Source of the DNA: a virus
Virus record (IMG/VR): IMGVR_UViG_3300026521_000003
Coordinates: 124,001-188,000 of that record
Length of the DNA: 64,000 nucleotides
Direction: 5' to 3' (one strand)
The notes beneath the pieces were generated by a model. That model ran no database searches. It was not told the DNA's origin and saw only the letters and a list, made by a program, of their open reading frames with translations. Within the stretch, counting starts at the first letter, position 1, and each line of letters starts with the position of its first letter. Positions 45,094-52,789 of the stretch are shown here, piece by piece. Both the position numbers and the translations under genes were made by a program.

Positions 45094-48000
45094 ATGGCGA
45101 TTTTAAAAAGAAGTAAACAATCGATTGTTGGATTAGATGTTCAATTAGCAAATATTGAAACAAATATAACTAATAATCTAACCAATCTTAATGCTGAAAT
45201 TACAAGAGCACAAAATGCAGAAGGTGTAATAAACAATAATCTTAATAGTGTTACGGCTACAGTTAATATATTAAATGCTGATAGTACTACTGTGGGATCA
45301 GTTGATAAAAAAATAATCGACGCCACTTCAGAGTTAATGACCGCTACAAATACATATACTAAGGTGGAAGTTGATAATATTGTATCAACAAAACTTGATA
45401 GTTCATTGGTGTTAAGTACTGTTTCATCGGGTAATTTGATTGTAACCCAAACAGAATTAAATTTAAAAGCTAATTCGTCGGATGTTTATAGTAAATCTGA
45501 GATGGATACTAATTTAGATGGTAAAGCTGATGCATCATCAACTTATACGAAAACAGAAGTTGATAGTATAGCGGCTAATTTAGCTAATACATCTGATGTT
45601 TACACTAAAACAGAAACAGATAATCTAATTGCACCAAAAGCCAATTCATCCGATGTTTATACTAAAACAGAAGTTGATTCTAGTTTAGCTAATAAAGTAA
45701 ATACCACCGATACTATAACTGCAATTTCATCAACAAATAAAATAGCGACTCAAACAGAATTAGATTTAAAAGCTAATTCATCCGATGTTTATACTAAACC
45801 GGAAGTTGATTCTAGTTTAAGTGGTAAGATTAATACTACTGATACAGTTACGGGGATATCATCTACTAATAAGGTAGTAACTGAAGCTGAACTTTCAACT
45901 AAAGCTAATACTACTGATGTTTACACCCAAACACAGATTAATGATGCTTTAGCATTGAAACTGAATTCGACAGATGGTGGAAAAATTGGACCTTCACTTA
46001 AAGTTGTTGATGAAACTAATATTGCAGATACAAAAATATTATCGTATGATGCAGCTAGTGGTAATATAGTATATGTTGATAAGCCATCTTCTGGTGATTC
46101 TATTGATGATGGTACTATAACTAGTACTACTACTTGGAGTTCATCAAAAATTAAAACAGAATTAGATTTAAAAGCAGATGCGGATAATGTTTATACTAAA
46201 ACAGAAGTTGATACATCTATTTCTGCAGCAAGTCAAGGGATAAAATATGCTGTTGCTGATATAGATGCATTGAATGCTTTAACAGATATGGAACAAGATG
46301 ATCAAGCATTGGTTGAATCGGATAGATATGTCTATAAATATGATGCTACAGATGGTTGGGTTCAATTCTATGCAATGGATGCTACACATAATCACGATGA
46401 TTTATATTACACTAAATCAGAAGCCGATACATTTTTAGGAACAAAACTGAATTCGACAGATGGTGGAAAAATTGGACCCTCACTTAAAGTTGTTGATGAA
46501 ACTAATATTGCAGATACAAAAATATTATCGTATGATGCAGCTAGTGGTAATATAGTATATGTTGATAAGCCGGCAGATGGTCTTCCAGGAGAGGATGGGG
46601 CTGATGGTACATTGGCTGATGATTCTGTTGTATCTACAAGCACTACATGGACATCTAGTAAAATTGATAGTGAATTAAGTTTAAAAGCTGATGCAGCAGA
46701 AACATATACTAAGACAGAAGTTGATGATATTGCTTTAACAAAGGTTAATGTAGGAGATGTATTAAGTGAAATTTCAACATCAAACAAAGTTGTTACTCAA
46801 ACAGATATTGCAGGCAAAGCAGATGCAACAAATGTTTATACTACTTCAGAAATAGATTCATTAGCATTATCAAAAGTGAATACCAGCGATGTGTTATCAT
46901 CTATTACTGATAGTAATAAAGTTGTTACTCAAACAGATATTGCAGGTAAAGCGGATGCAACAAACGTATATACTAAGTCGGAAAGCGATAGTAATTTATC
47001 ATTAAAGGCTAATACATCAGATGTATATACAAAATCAGAAATAGATTCTAGTTTAGCTGGTAAATTAAATACTACGGATAGTGTTACTTCTGTTTCGGAT
47101 ACTAATAAATTAGTTACAGAATCAGAAATAACTAGTTTTGCTAATTCTGCGGATGTTTATACTAAATCAGAAGTTGATGCTATCGTTTTACCGAAATTTG
47201 ATGATGCTGTAGCTTTAACTAGTGTTTCAACAAGTAATAAGTTAGTAACTGAAACGGAATTATCAACAAAAGTTAATACTACTGATATTAAAACATCAAC
47301 ATCGTCTACTAATAAAATTGTAACAGAATCAGATGTAACCGCTGCAATAGATGCAAATAATGCTACACTATCACAAGCCCCAATTATTGCTGTAGATAGA
47401 CCTATATTATCTACACAATCTGCGAACGATCTTGATTATGTGTTTTCTTTCCCTTTAAGCAAAACACCACACGGTTTAATTGCAGTAAATGATGAAATTA
47501 CTATTTATGATTATGATGGTTCTGGACAATCGATAGTATTTGAAAATGTTTCTCTTTTTTCTGATAAACATGGTGAAATCGCAGTAACGTTAGCAAGTAC
47601 ATCAGATGAAGATGATTATGCAGGAAAAACAATTAAAGTATGTTATTTAACAACTGAAACAACAGTTACTCCAGGAACAGATGAAGCGCACCCAATTATA
47701 ATTAATACTAATGTTGAATTTGAATCACAAGGTTCGGGAACAACAAATTATTCGATTGATTTTTCACAAGGTAACTATTATATGGTACAATTTGACGTAA
47801 CAGAAGATGCTGATGGTAATGGTACTGATTGGAATCCAAAAGTTTCAGTAGTATTAGATACTTCACATTCTGCTAATGGTGGATTTCATTCTTCTAATTC
47901 AACTGATTATGAAGCAAATCTTTATTTAAATGATGACGATTACGCTGCTTTAGATAAAAAATCTATTGCATGGCCAGGAACTAGTGATGAAGCTCAGTAC

Positions 48001-48111
48001 ATTCAGTATAATTGGACAATGGCTATTGAAGCAGATGCAAATGATTCTACAGGAAATATTTATATTTTATCATTCACTCAAGGTGATTCTGTTGGTGGTG
48101 GAGCACTATAA
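45094..48111 (+). CDS. long tail fibre with YTKxExD repeats and C-terminal beta-domain
   Basis: A 1,005-residue fibre. A short coiled coil near residues 8-60 is followed by more than ten copies of the phage fibre repeat '[DV]-V-Y-T-K-[ST]-E-[VI]-D' with 'ANSS' or 'LNTTD' spacers. Within these, a 43-residue block beginning 'LNSTDGGKIGPSLKVVDE' occurs twice, a metal-binding-like 'THNHDDLYYTKSEAD' near residue 430, and a short collagen-like 'GLPGEDGADG'. The C-terminal ~140 residues form a beta-domain ending 'GDSVGGGAL', which is repeated as a separate protein by the next gene. It is a trimeric adhesion fibre by all these signs. Confidence 0.87.
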   Translation: MAILKRSKQSIVGLDVQLANIETNITNNLTNLNAEITRAQNAEGVINNNLNSVTATVNILNADSTTVGSVDKKIIDATSELMTATNTYTKVEVDNIVSTKLDSSLVLSTVSSGNLIVTQTELNLKANSSDVYSKSEMDTNLDGKADASSTYTKTEVDSIAANLANTSDVYTKTETDNLIAPKANSSDVYTKTEVDSSLANKVNTTDTITAISSTNKIATQTELDLKANSSDVYTKPEVDSSLSGKINTTDTVTGISSTNKVVTEAELSTKANTTDVYTQTQINDALALKLNSTDGGKIGPSLKVVDETNIADTKILSYDAASGNIVYVDKPSSGDSIDDGTITSTTTWSSSKIKTELDLKADADNVYTKTEVDTSISAASQGIKYAVADIDALNALTDMEQDDQALVESDRYVYKYDATDGWVQFYAMDATHNHDDLYYTKSEADTFLGTKLNSTDGGKIGPSLKVVDETNIADTKILSYDAASGNIVYVDKPADGLPGEDGADGTLADDSVVSTSTTWTSSKIDSELSLKADAAETYTKTEVDDIALTKVNVGDVLSEISTSNKVVTQTDIAGKADATNVYTTSEIDSLALSKVNTSDVLSSITDSNKVVTQTDIAGKADATNVYTKSESDSNLSLKANTSDVYTKSEIDSSLAGKLNTTDSVTSVSDTNKLVTESEITSFANSADVYTKSEVDAIVLPKFDDAVALTSVSTSNKLVTETELSTKVNTTDIKTSTSSTNKIVTESDVTAAIDANNATLSQAPIIAVDRPILSTQSANDLDYVFSFPLSKTPHGLIAVNDEITIYDYDGSGQSIVFENVSLFSDKHGEIAVTLASTSDEDDYAGKTIKVCYLTTETTVTPGTDEAHPIIINTNVEFESQGSGTTNYSIDFSQGNYYMVQFDVTEDADGNGTDWNPKVSVVLDTSHSANGGFHSSNSTDYEANLYLNDDDYAALDKKSIAWPGTSDEAQYIQYNWTMAIEADANDSTGNIYILSFTQGDSVGGGAL
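45958..46085 (+). repeat. 128-base direct repeat, copy 1
   Basis: Almost identical (one mismatch seen) to 46444-46571, 486 bases downstream in the same reading frame. Identity even at third codon positions indicates recent duplication or gene conversion inside the fibre gene. Confidence 0.92.
46444..46571 (+). repeat. 128-base direct repeat, copy 2
   Basis: Second copy of the 45958-46085 repeat. Recombination between the copies would remove 486 bases (162 codons) in frame, giving a shorter fibre that lacks the HNHDD segment. Confidence 0.92.
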
Positions 48112-48118
48112 TATAGAT

Positions 48119-48138
48119 GAGAGATTATAAAATCTCTC
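48119..48138 (+). terminator. hairpin after the 45094 fibre
   Basis: An 8-base perfect stem (GAGAGATT / AATCTCTC, 4-base loop), followed by CTATTTTAG, directly before the late promoter at 48149. Confidence 0.6.
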
Positions 48139-48148
48139 TCTATTTTAG

Positions 48149-48156
48149 TATAAATA
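48149..48156 (+). promoter_or_regulatory. late promoter, TATAAATA
   Basis: TTTAGTATAAATAAAATAAAGGAG: a perfect TATAAATA 17 bases before the start at 48173, heading a row of six small structural genes. Confidence 0.65.
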
Positions 48157-48172
48157 AAATAAAGGAGTTAAC

Positions 48173-48520
48173 ATGGCACGACAAAAAACTATAAAAGTTA
48201 AATCATCGTTTGAAAAACAAAATAAACATTCAGAATTTAAATTGGATTTTAATAAAACAAATAAATATAAAATTGTTTTTGAAGATGGTTACTATGCTAC
48301 AATAACTGACCATACAGAGCATATTTTGAATGATGATGATGTCGAAGCTGTTTTATATTCTCCAGAAGGTAAGAAAAAACTAATAAATTGGGTGTCGGCA
48401 AAAGCTGATGAAGCTCAATTTATTGCATATAATTGGTTTATGCAAATTCAGTTATTAAAAAATAATATTTATTCATTAACATTTTATCGTGGTAAAAGTG
48501 TTGGTGGTGGTGTTTTATAA
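48173..48520 (+). CDS. stand-alone copy of the fibre C-terminal domain
   Basis: A 115-residue protein homologous to the C-terminal end of the fibre at 45094-48111. Matches are 'ADEAQFIAYNWFMQIQ' versus 'SDEAQYIQYNWTMAIE', and 'NNIYSLTFYRGKSVGGGVL' versus 'GNIYILSFTQGDSVGGGAL'. The basic N-terminal ~30 residues differ. It could be a subunit that caps or competes with the fibre tip, or a swap cassette for tip variation. The AAGGAG site and own promoter show it is expressed. Confidence 0.75.
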   Translation: MARQKTIKVKSSFEKQNKHSEFKLDFNKTNKYKIVFEDGYYATITDHTEHILNDDDVEAVLYSPEGKKKLINWVSAKADEAQFIAYNWFMQIQLLKNNIYSLTFYRGKSVGGGVL

Positions 48521-48529
48521 GGAGTTATA

Positions 48530-48988
48530 ATGGCATTAATAAAAGAAGAATGGATTATACGGAAAACTTCGACTGTTAGTATTGATGCGGCTAATAGTTA
48601 TATTCGAGATCAATTAGACAACAAACAGGATGCAGAGGAAAATATAAGTTCGTCTGGTGATTATATTGATAATTTTTTCGCAGATCTATTTGATTCGAGG
48701 GATGGGTCGTTATATCGTATTTATTCGGTTGGTGCAACAAATAATTCTGCCGTAATTGATGGAGACGCAGATAACGGAGATTCATATTTTAATGTTGTTT
48801 TGACAGCAGACGTAATTACAGAGATTGAAAACTCTGGAACTTTCTTAAAAACAAGCGACGCTTCAGTAACTTATGCTACTAAAGATGAAATCCCTGATTT
48901 AACAAATTATAGAGTGGAATCAGAGATTGTACAAATTGTAGATGATAAAATTGGTGCAATTCAAATAGATGAAGTTATAATAGGATAG
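48530..48988 (+). CDS. hypothetical tail/fibre protein
   Basis: A 152-residue acidic protein of unknown function. It includes a fibre-like segment 'LKTSDASVTYATKDEIPDL' (residues ~104-122) similar to the YTKxE repeat family, and an N-terminal helix 'DAANSYIRDQLDNKQDAEEN'. It starts 9 bases after the preceding gene with an AAGGAG site. The company it keeps suggests a virion protein in the fibre or baseplate periphery. Confidence 0.72.
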   Translation: MALIKEEWIIRKTSTVSIDAANSYIRDQLDNKQDAEENISSSGDYIDNFFADLFDSRDGSLYRIYSVGATNNSAVIDGDADNGDSYFNVVLTADVITEIENSGTFLKTSDASVTYATKDEIPDLTNYRVESEIVQIVDDKIGAIQIDEVIIG

Positions 48989-48992
48989 AATA

Positions 48993-49970
48993 ATGGCTAT
49001 AAAAACAATTAATGGTATATTAAAATCAGATAGTGCTAAAACAGCTGATGAATTCAATTCAGATATTTTAAACGCGTGTAATAATGCAGAGAGTTTAGAT
49101 ACGGCTAATAACTATGTGGGTTTAGTATTTAATCTTAAAGATAAAAGAATAGATTTTGTTCCTAGTGATTCTGTTAGTACTGATTTTAGTGTTAATTCTA
49201 CTACCATTGTGGATGGTAGTTCTGGTACAAATATAGAAGATGCTTATGTAAGAACGGAAGCTACACCAATTTCTGTTGGTGGTGTAACAACAGGAACAAC
49301 GTTTGATGGAACAGTTGCAGATGCATTGGATAAAGTTTTATATCCATATGTTCAACCAACATTTTCTTCATTTTATTTATCATCACAACTTACATCATTA
49401 GAAGTAGGAGATAAAATTTCGGGTGGTAGTAGAACATTTACATGGGCTACAACTACTTCTGAAAATATATCAAGTAATTCAATTAAAATTACGTTGGATT
49501 CAACAATTTTATTAGAAAATGTTGCAGATAGTGGCTCTGCAACAATAGATATTGGTTCTGATATTATTAATACAAGTGCAACATCAAATTACTTCTATAT
49601 TTATGCAACTGATACTCAAGGAGATACTATAAGTCGAATATTTGCAGTTTATTGGAAGTGGCGTTTATATTATGGTTCATCTGCATTAGAAGTAATTGAT
49701 GAAAATAATGTAAAAACACTACAAAATAGCTTTTTATATACCACAGAGAATTACACTTATGCAACTCCAGCTGAAAATTTTAAATGGATTTGTTATCCAG
49801 TATCTTTTGGATTAGCTAGTAAATTTACAGATATTGATACTGGATTTAGTGTAGCTATGGAAAGTCCACAAACGGTATCAATAACGAATGATTTTGGTGT
49901 TACAACGGATTATTATTGTTATCGTACTACTAATAGTCTGACTGGCGCAGTTAATATCAAAATAGGTTAA
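48993..49970 (+). CDS. virion structural protein, beta-rich
   Basis: A 325-residue protein. 'TTGTTFDGTVADALDKVLYP' near residue 102, then 'YVQPTFSSFYLSSQ' and 'LEVGDKISGGSRTFTW', are typical of beta-sandwich domains in phage tail or fibre proteins, where a 'tv.eaLd..LYPy..P.fssf' linker precedes an Ig-like fold. The C-terminal part ('VYWKWRLYYGSSAL') continues beta-rich. No enzyme motif is present. It starts 4 bases after the previous stop in a tight operon. Confidence 0.72.
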   Translation: MAIKTINGILKSDSAKTADEFNSDILNACNNAESLDTANNYVGLVFNLKDKRIDFVPSDSVSTDFSVNSTTIVDGSSGTNIEDAYVRTEATPISVGGVTTGTTFDGTVADALDKVLYPYVQPTFSSFYLSSQLTSLEVGDKISGGSRTFTWATTTSENISSNSIKITLDSTILLENVADSGSATIDIGSDIINTSATSNYFYIYATDTQGDTISRIFAVYWKWRLYYGSSALEVIDENNVKTLQNSFLYTTENYTYATPAENFKWICYPVSFGLASKFTDIDTGFSVAMESPQTVSITNDFGVTTDYYCYRTTNSLTGAVNIKIG

Positions 49971-49984
49971 AGGGGAGATATAAT

Positions 49985-50779
49985 ATGGCATCATATAGCG
50001 GTACAATAGTTTTATCTGGTATGATAAGTCCAACGGATACGTTAGACCAATATCCAACACATGAAGATATTTTAGGGAAAGGTGGTTATAGTACAGTATT
50101 AGATCTTACTGCTAGAGATAACATTACATCATTGCGACGTAAAAGTGGAATGATGGTATATGTTGAATCAGAAGATATGATTTATATATTAAAAGGGGGT
50201 ATAGATAATACTAATTGGACTGAATTTAGTGCATCATCTACATCTTCAACCGATGAATTGTTGATTACTACTATACCAGTCACAAATATTATTAATACTA
50301 TATTTTCAGGTGTGACAATACCGGATGGTGAAATATTATATGTGCGTGGTAATGAGGGAGAGATTGATACTACTATTTATTCTGGTACTTTATCGACAGT
50401 ATTAATCAATAATAATTACAATGATTTTATTATTGTTTTTGATGGAACTAGTTCATCGGTTTATGTAAACAGTAAGGTCGATGAATCACATGTACAGATA
50501 GCAATTAATGAATATCCAAAAAATTATGATGTAATTGATTTAAGTGTAAATTCTATTTCAGCTAATATTACATCACTTTTATCTACTAGTTATACTGATG
50601 CAGTGCAGGTATTTTCTTATGAAGGTATAATCTCAACATTAGAACGAGAGGATAATAGTTTTACTGCTTTAAATAAGAATAAAGAATTTGTAGTTATGTA
50701 TGATGGTCAGACTTTTTCAGCTTATAAAAAGCAGAAAGTTACTATTGCGGATCTACAAAATAAAAAAGTAATAATATAG
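49985..50779 (+). CDS. virion protein with common tail-fibre module
   Basis: A 264-residue protein. Residues ~5-85 ('GMISPTDTLDQYPTHEDILG', 'KGGYSTVLDLTARDNI', 'RRKSGMMVYVES', 'NTNWTEFS') follow a module often found in T4-like tail and whisker proteins: 'G.i.ptd..D.yP...d.l.kGGy..V....eRd.I...rR..GmmvyV'. The rest is beta-rich, with 'SVYVNSKVDE' and a 'YDGQTFSAYKK' end. A strong GGGGAG site precedes it. The role is presumably attachment between fibre parts; the precise function is unknown. Confidence 0.74.
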   Translation: MASYSGTIVLSGMISPTDTLDQYPTHEDILGKGGYSTVLDLTARDNITSLRRKSGMMVYVESEDMIYILKGGIDNTNWTEFSASSTSSTDELLITTIPVTNIINTIFSGVTIPDGEILYVRGNEGEIDTTIYSGTLSTVLINNNYNDFIIVFDGTSSSVYVNSKVDESHVQIAINEYPKNYDVIDLSVNSISANITSLLSTSYTDAVQVFSYEGIISTLEREDNSFTALNKNKEFVVMYDGQTFSAYKKQKVTIADLQNKKVII

Positions 50780-50792
50780 AGAGGAAATATTA

Positions 50793-51458
50793 ATGGGTTT
50801 GGTGAAAAAAAATAAATTACATAATCCTCAAATTATATCTGATACACCACCCGTATCAATTACTTCTGATGATATCGGTAGATTATGGGTTGATAAGACA
50901 ACTAATACTATGTCGATTGCAATAGGTAGTAAAGTTGATGGATCTCCAGAATTACGAAATATTTTAGATTCAAACGATTTAACTAATATAGATGATAGTT
51001 TTTATAAAGGTATATCAGAAGAATTTGTTGATATAGTTTTACAAGTTTCTGGTGATAAACATTTCGATAACGGTTATGATTTTTTTAGTGATCCGGTTTT
51101 CTTAGAAAATTCAAATCAGGATTTAGATGATTATTATTCATTTTTTTATAAAGAAGTTGTAGACTCAACTTCAAATGGATATATACGTTCAATTTCAACC
51201 ATAGATGGAGTAAAGCATGTTCGAGCTGCAAATGGAAATGATTCATATTTATATGATGATAATACTATAAGTCATGTTAAATATTCTAAAATTATATTAA
51301 CATTAAAAGTTAAAGATGTAATAGGTATTACTTTTGATAATAAAGATATTTTAGAATCTGGATTTGAATTACAGTCAGATAAACAGACAATATTAATTTA
51401 TGCAGATCCAGAAGGTTTTTTTATAAATAAAAGGGTTAAAGTGAAATATATAATATAA
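50793..51458 (+). CDS. hypothetical tail/fibre protein
   Basis: A 221-residue protein. The opening 'VSITSDDIGRLWVDKTTNTM' is a module common in phage fibre-linked proteins (a short 'p..p...igtlwvdtttn' strand pair). The remainder is Asp/Ser-rich, with 'FEPQ'-free beta segments and an end 'KVKYII' that resembles the 39037 protein. It lies in the same operon as its neighbours (13-base gap, AGAGGA site). Function unknown. Confidence 0.72.
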   Translation: MGLVKKNKLHNPQIISDTPPVSITSDDIGRLWVDKTTNTMSIAIGSKVDGSPELRNILDSNDLTNIDDSFYKGISEEFVDIVLQVSGDKHFDNGYDFFSDPVFLENSNQDLDDYYSFFYKEVVDSTSNGYIRSISTIDGVKHVRAANGNDSYLYDDNTISHVKYSKIILTLKVKDVIGITFDNKDILESGFELQSDKQTILIYADPEGFFINKRVKVKYII

Positions 51459-51469
51459 AAGGTTGTATT

Positions 51470-51937
51470 GTGAAAATTGAAAAAGATACCATAATGGGTC
51501 AAGTTCTTCATCAAGTTAATGAAGATAAAAAAAATGCAAATATTATTGAAAAAATACATAACCTTATTAATTCGATTGAAGAAGAAGAATATGAGTTTAA
51601 TGATCAATTATGGACTTCATCAGATCTAATAGTTACAGATAAAAAAAATATAAGTTCTAATGATGAATTAATCATAATAACTGAATATGCTTATGAATTT
51701 AGTTGGTTGGTATATAAATTAAATGCAATATATTGTCCAAATAGAGTAACATCCAATAGATTATTTACTACTATCGGTTTTTTATTTGATATTTATATGG
51801 ATAAATATGAGGACATTATGATTGTTCTTAAAATGGTTATATTGGTATCGCTAGTTTGGTTGCACCCAGACCATATAGGACAAGATAAATTTTTAGTACA
51901 TCCGATTGATTTACCAAATTTTGGAAAGGAATTTTAA
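51470..51937 (+). CDS. hypothetical protein, GTG start
   Basis: A 155-residue protein of unknown function. The GTG at 51470 has an AAAGG site and follows the previous stop by 11 bases; an ATG eight codons in (51494) is an alternative. Residues ~65-145 are helical and hydrophobic ('FTTIGFLFDIYMDKYEDIMI' then 'VLKMVILVSLVWL'), perhaps one membrane-associated helix. Its 3' end overlaps the converging minus-strand gene by 4 bases. Confidence 0.65.
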   Translation: MKIEKDTIMGQVLHQVNEDKKNANIIEKIHNLINSIEEEEYEFNDQLWTSSDLIVTDKKNISSNDELIIITEYAYEFSWLVYKLNAIYCPNRVTSNRLFTTIGFLFDIYMDKYEDIMIVLKMVILVSLVWLHPDHIGQDKFLVHPIDLPNFGKEF

Positions 51938-52695
51938 AATTTAGAAAAAATATAAATAAATTCTGGTTTCCAATTAAGAATACTTATTCTTTTAGTAATT
52001 TCAAAATCGCCAATTATATTTGTTAATACATCTATAGCATCTTGGTCTTCTCTAATATCATCATCAGTTACCTTATCAAAATCTATATAATCGATAATTT
52101 TATCAAATATACTTTCTGAATTATCTGCAGCTAAATTTAAAAGTATATTATATTTTTCATCTAATGGTAATGACTTCTCTATTTCTAATTCTTTAGATAA
52201 TCCATTTATATCTATAAACTCTTTATAGACCATTAATAAATCTTTTGAGTCATCACTATATAGATTATCTTCTAAGTTTGATCTATGAAATTCTTTAGCT
52301 GTAGCCATCAACATATCGTAATTATATAATTCAAACAGTTCTCCATTTACTTCATATGTTACAGGGTCATCATAAGTAACATTTTCTTCTTTTATTTCAT
52401 TGAATGGTACTAATGTGAATTGGCGTAAAGCCTCAGCCATCTGTAAATTATCAAATAATAAATTTGCTAATTCTAATGTTGCAGTCTCAATATCTAATGA
52501 TTTAGACATTAACACATCTTCATTTATAGTATATTCAGACTGAAAAAACATATCTCGAGCAATAGTAAAATCTTCAATAATTTTACCTAAATTAGTATTC
52601 CATAATTCTAATCTATAACCTTTATAACGTAAAACCTCATCCTCAAATAATACATTTTTTAATTTTAAATACTCTAAATCAATTTCAATATTCAT
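51934..52695 (-). CDS. hypothetical acidic protein
   Basis: A 253-residue, strongly acidic, mostly helical protein that I do not recognise ('LNIIGDFEITKRISILNWK'-like C-terminal region; exact role unknown). It has a GGAG ribosome site and a perfect minus-strand TATAAATA 23 bases upstream, so it is probably a late protein. It stands alone between the plus-strand structural operon and the topoisomerase gene. Confidence 0.72.
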   Translation of the reverse strand: MNIEIDLEYLKLKNVLFEDEVLRYKGYRLELWNTNLGKIIEDFTIARDMFFQSEYTINEDVLMSKSLDIETATLELANLLFDNLQMAEALRQFTLVPFNEIKEENVTYDDPVTYEVNGELFELYNYDMLMATAKEFHRSNLEDNLYSDDSKDLLMVYKEFIDINGLSKELEIEKSLPLDEKYNILLNLAADNSESIFDKIIDYIDFDKVTDDDIREDQDAIDVLTNIIGDFEITKRISILNWKPEFIYIFSKF

Positions 52696-52717
52696 AACAT
52701 CTCCAATTTATATAGTA

Positions 52718-52725
52718 TATTTATA
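52718..52725 (-). promoter_or_regulatory. late promoter, TATAAATA (minus strand)
   Basis: On the minus strand, TCTATAAATATACTATAT lies 23 bases before the 52695 start, matching the late consensus. It is back to back with the AAATGTAAAAT element at 52749. Confidence 0.65.
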
Positions 52726-52748
52726 GATTTAAAAATAATTTTTCTAAA

Positions 52749-52769
52749 AAATGTAAAATAGTATATAAT
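52749..52769 (+). promoter_or_regulatory. AAATGTAAAAT element with TATAAT, before the topoisomerase
   Basis: AAATGTAAAAT (52749-52759) and TATAAT (52764-52769), ending 20 bases before the topoisomerase start. It is identical in its 11-base core to the copies at 15711, 18507, 61516 and 63514. Confidence 0.5.
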
Positions 52770-52789
52770 AAATGATATAAGGAAAATGA

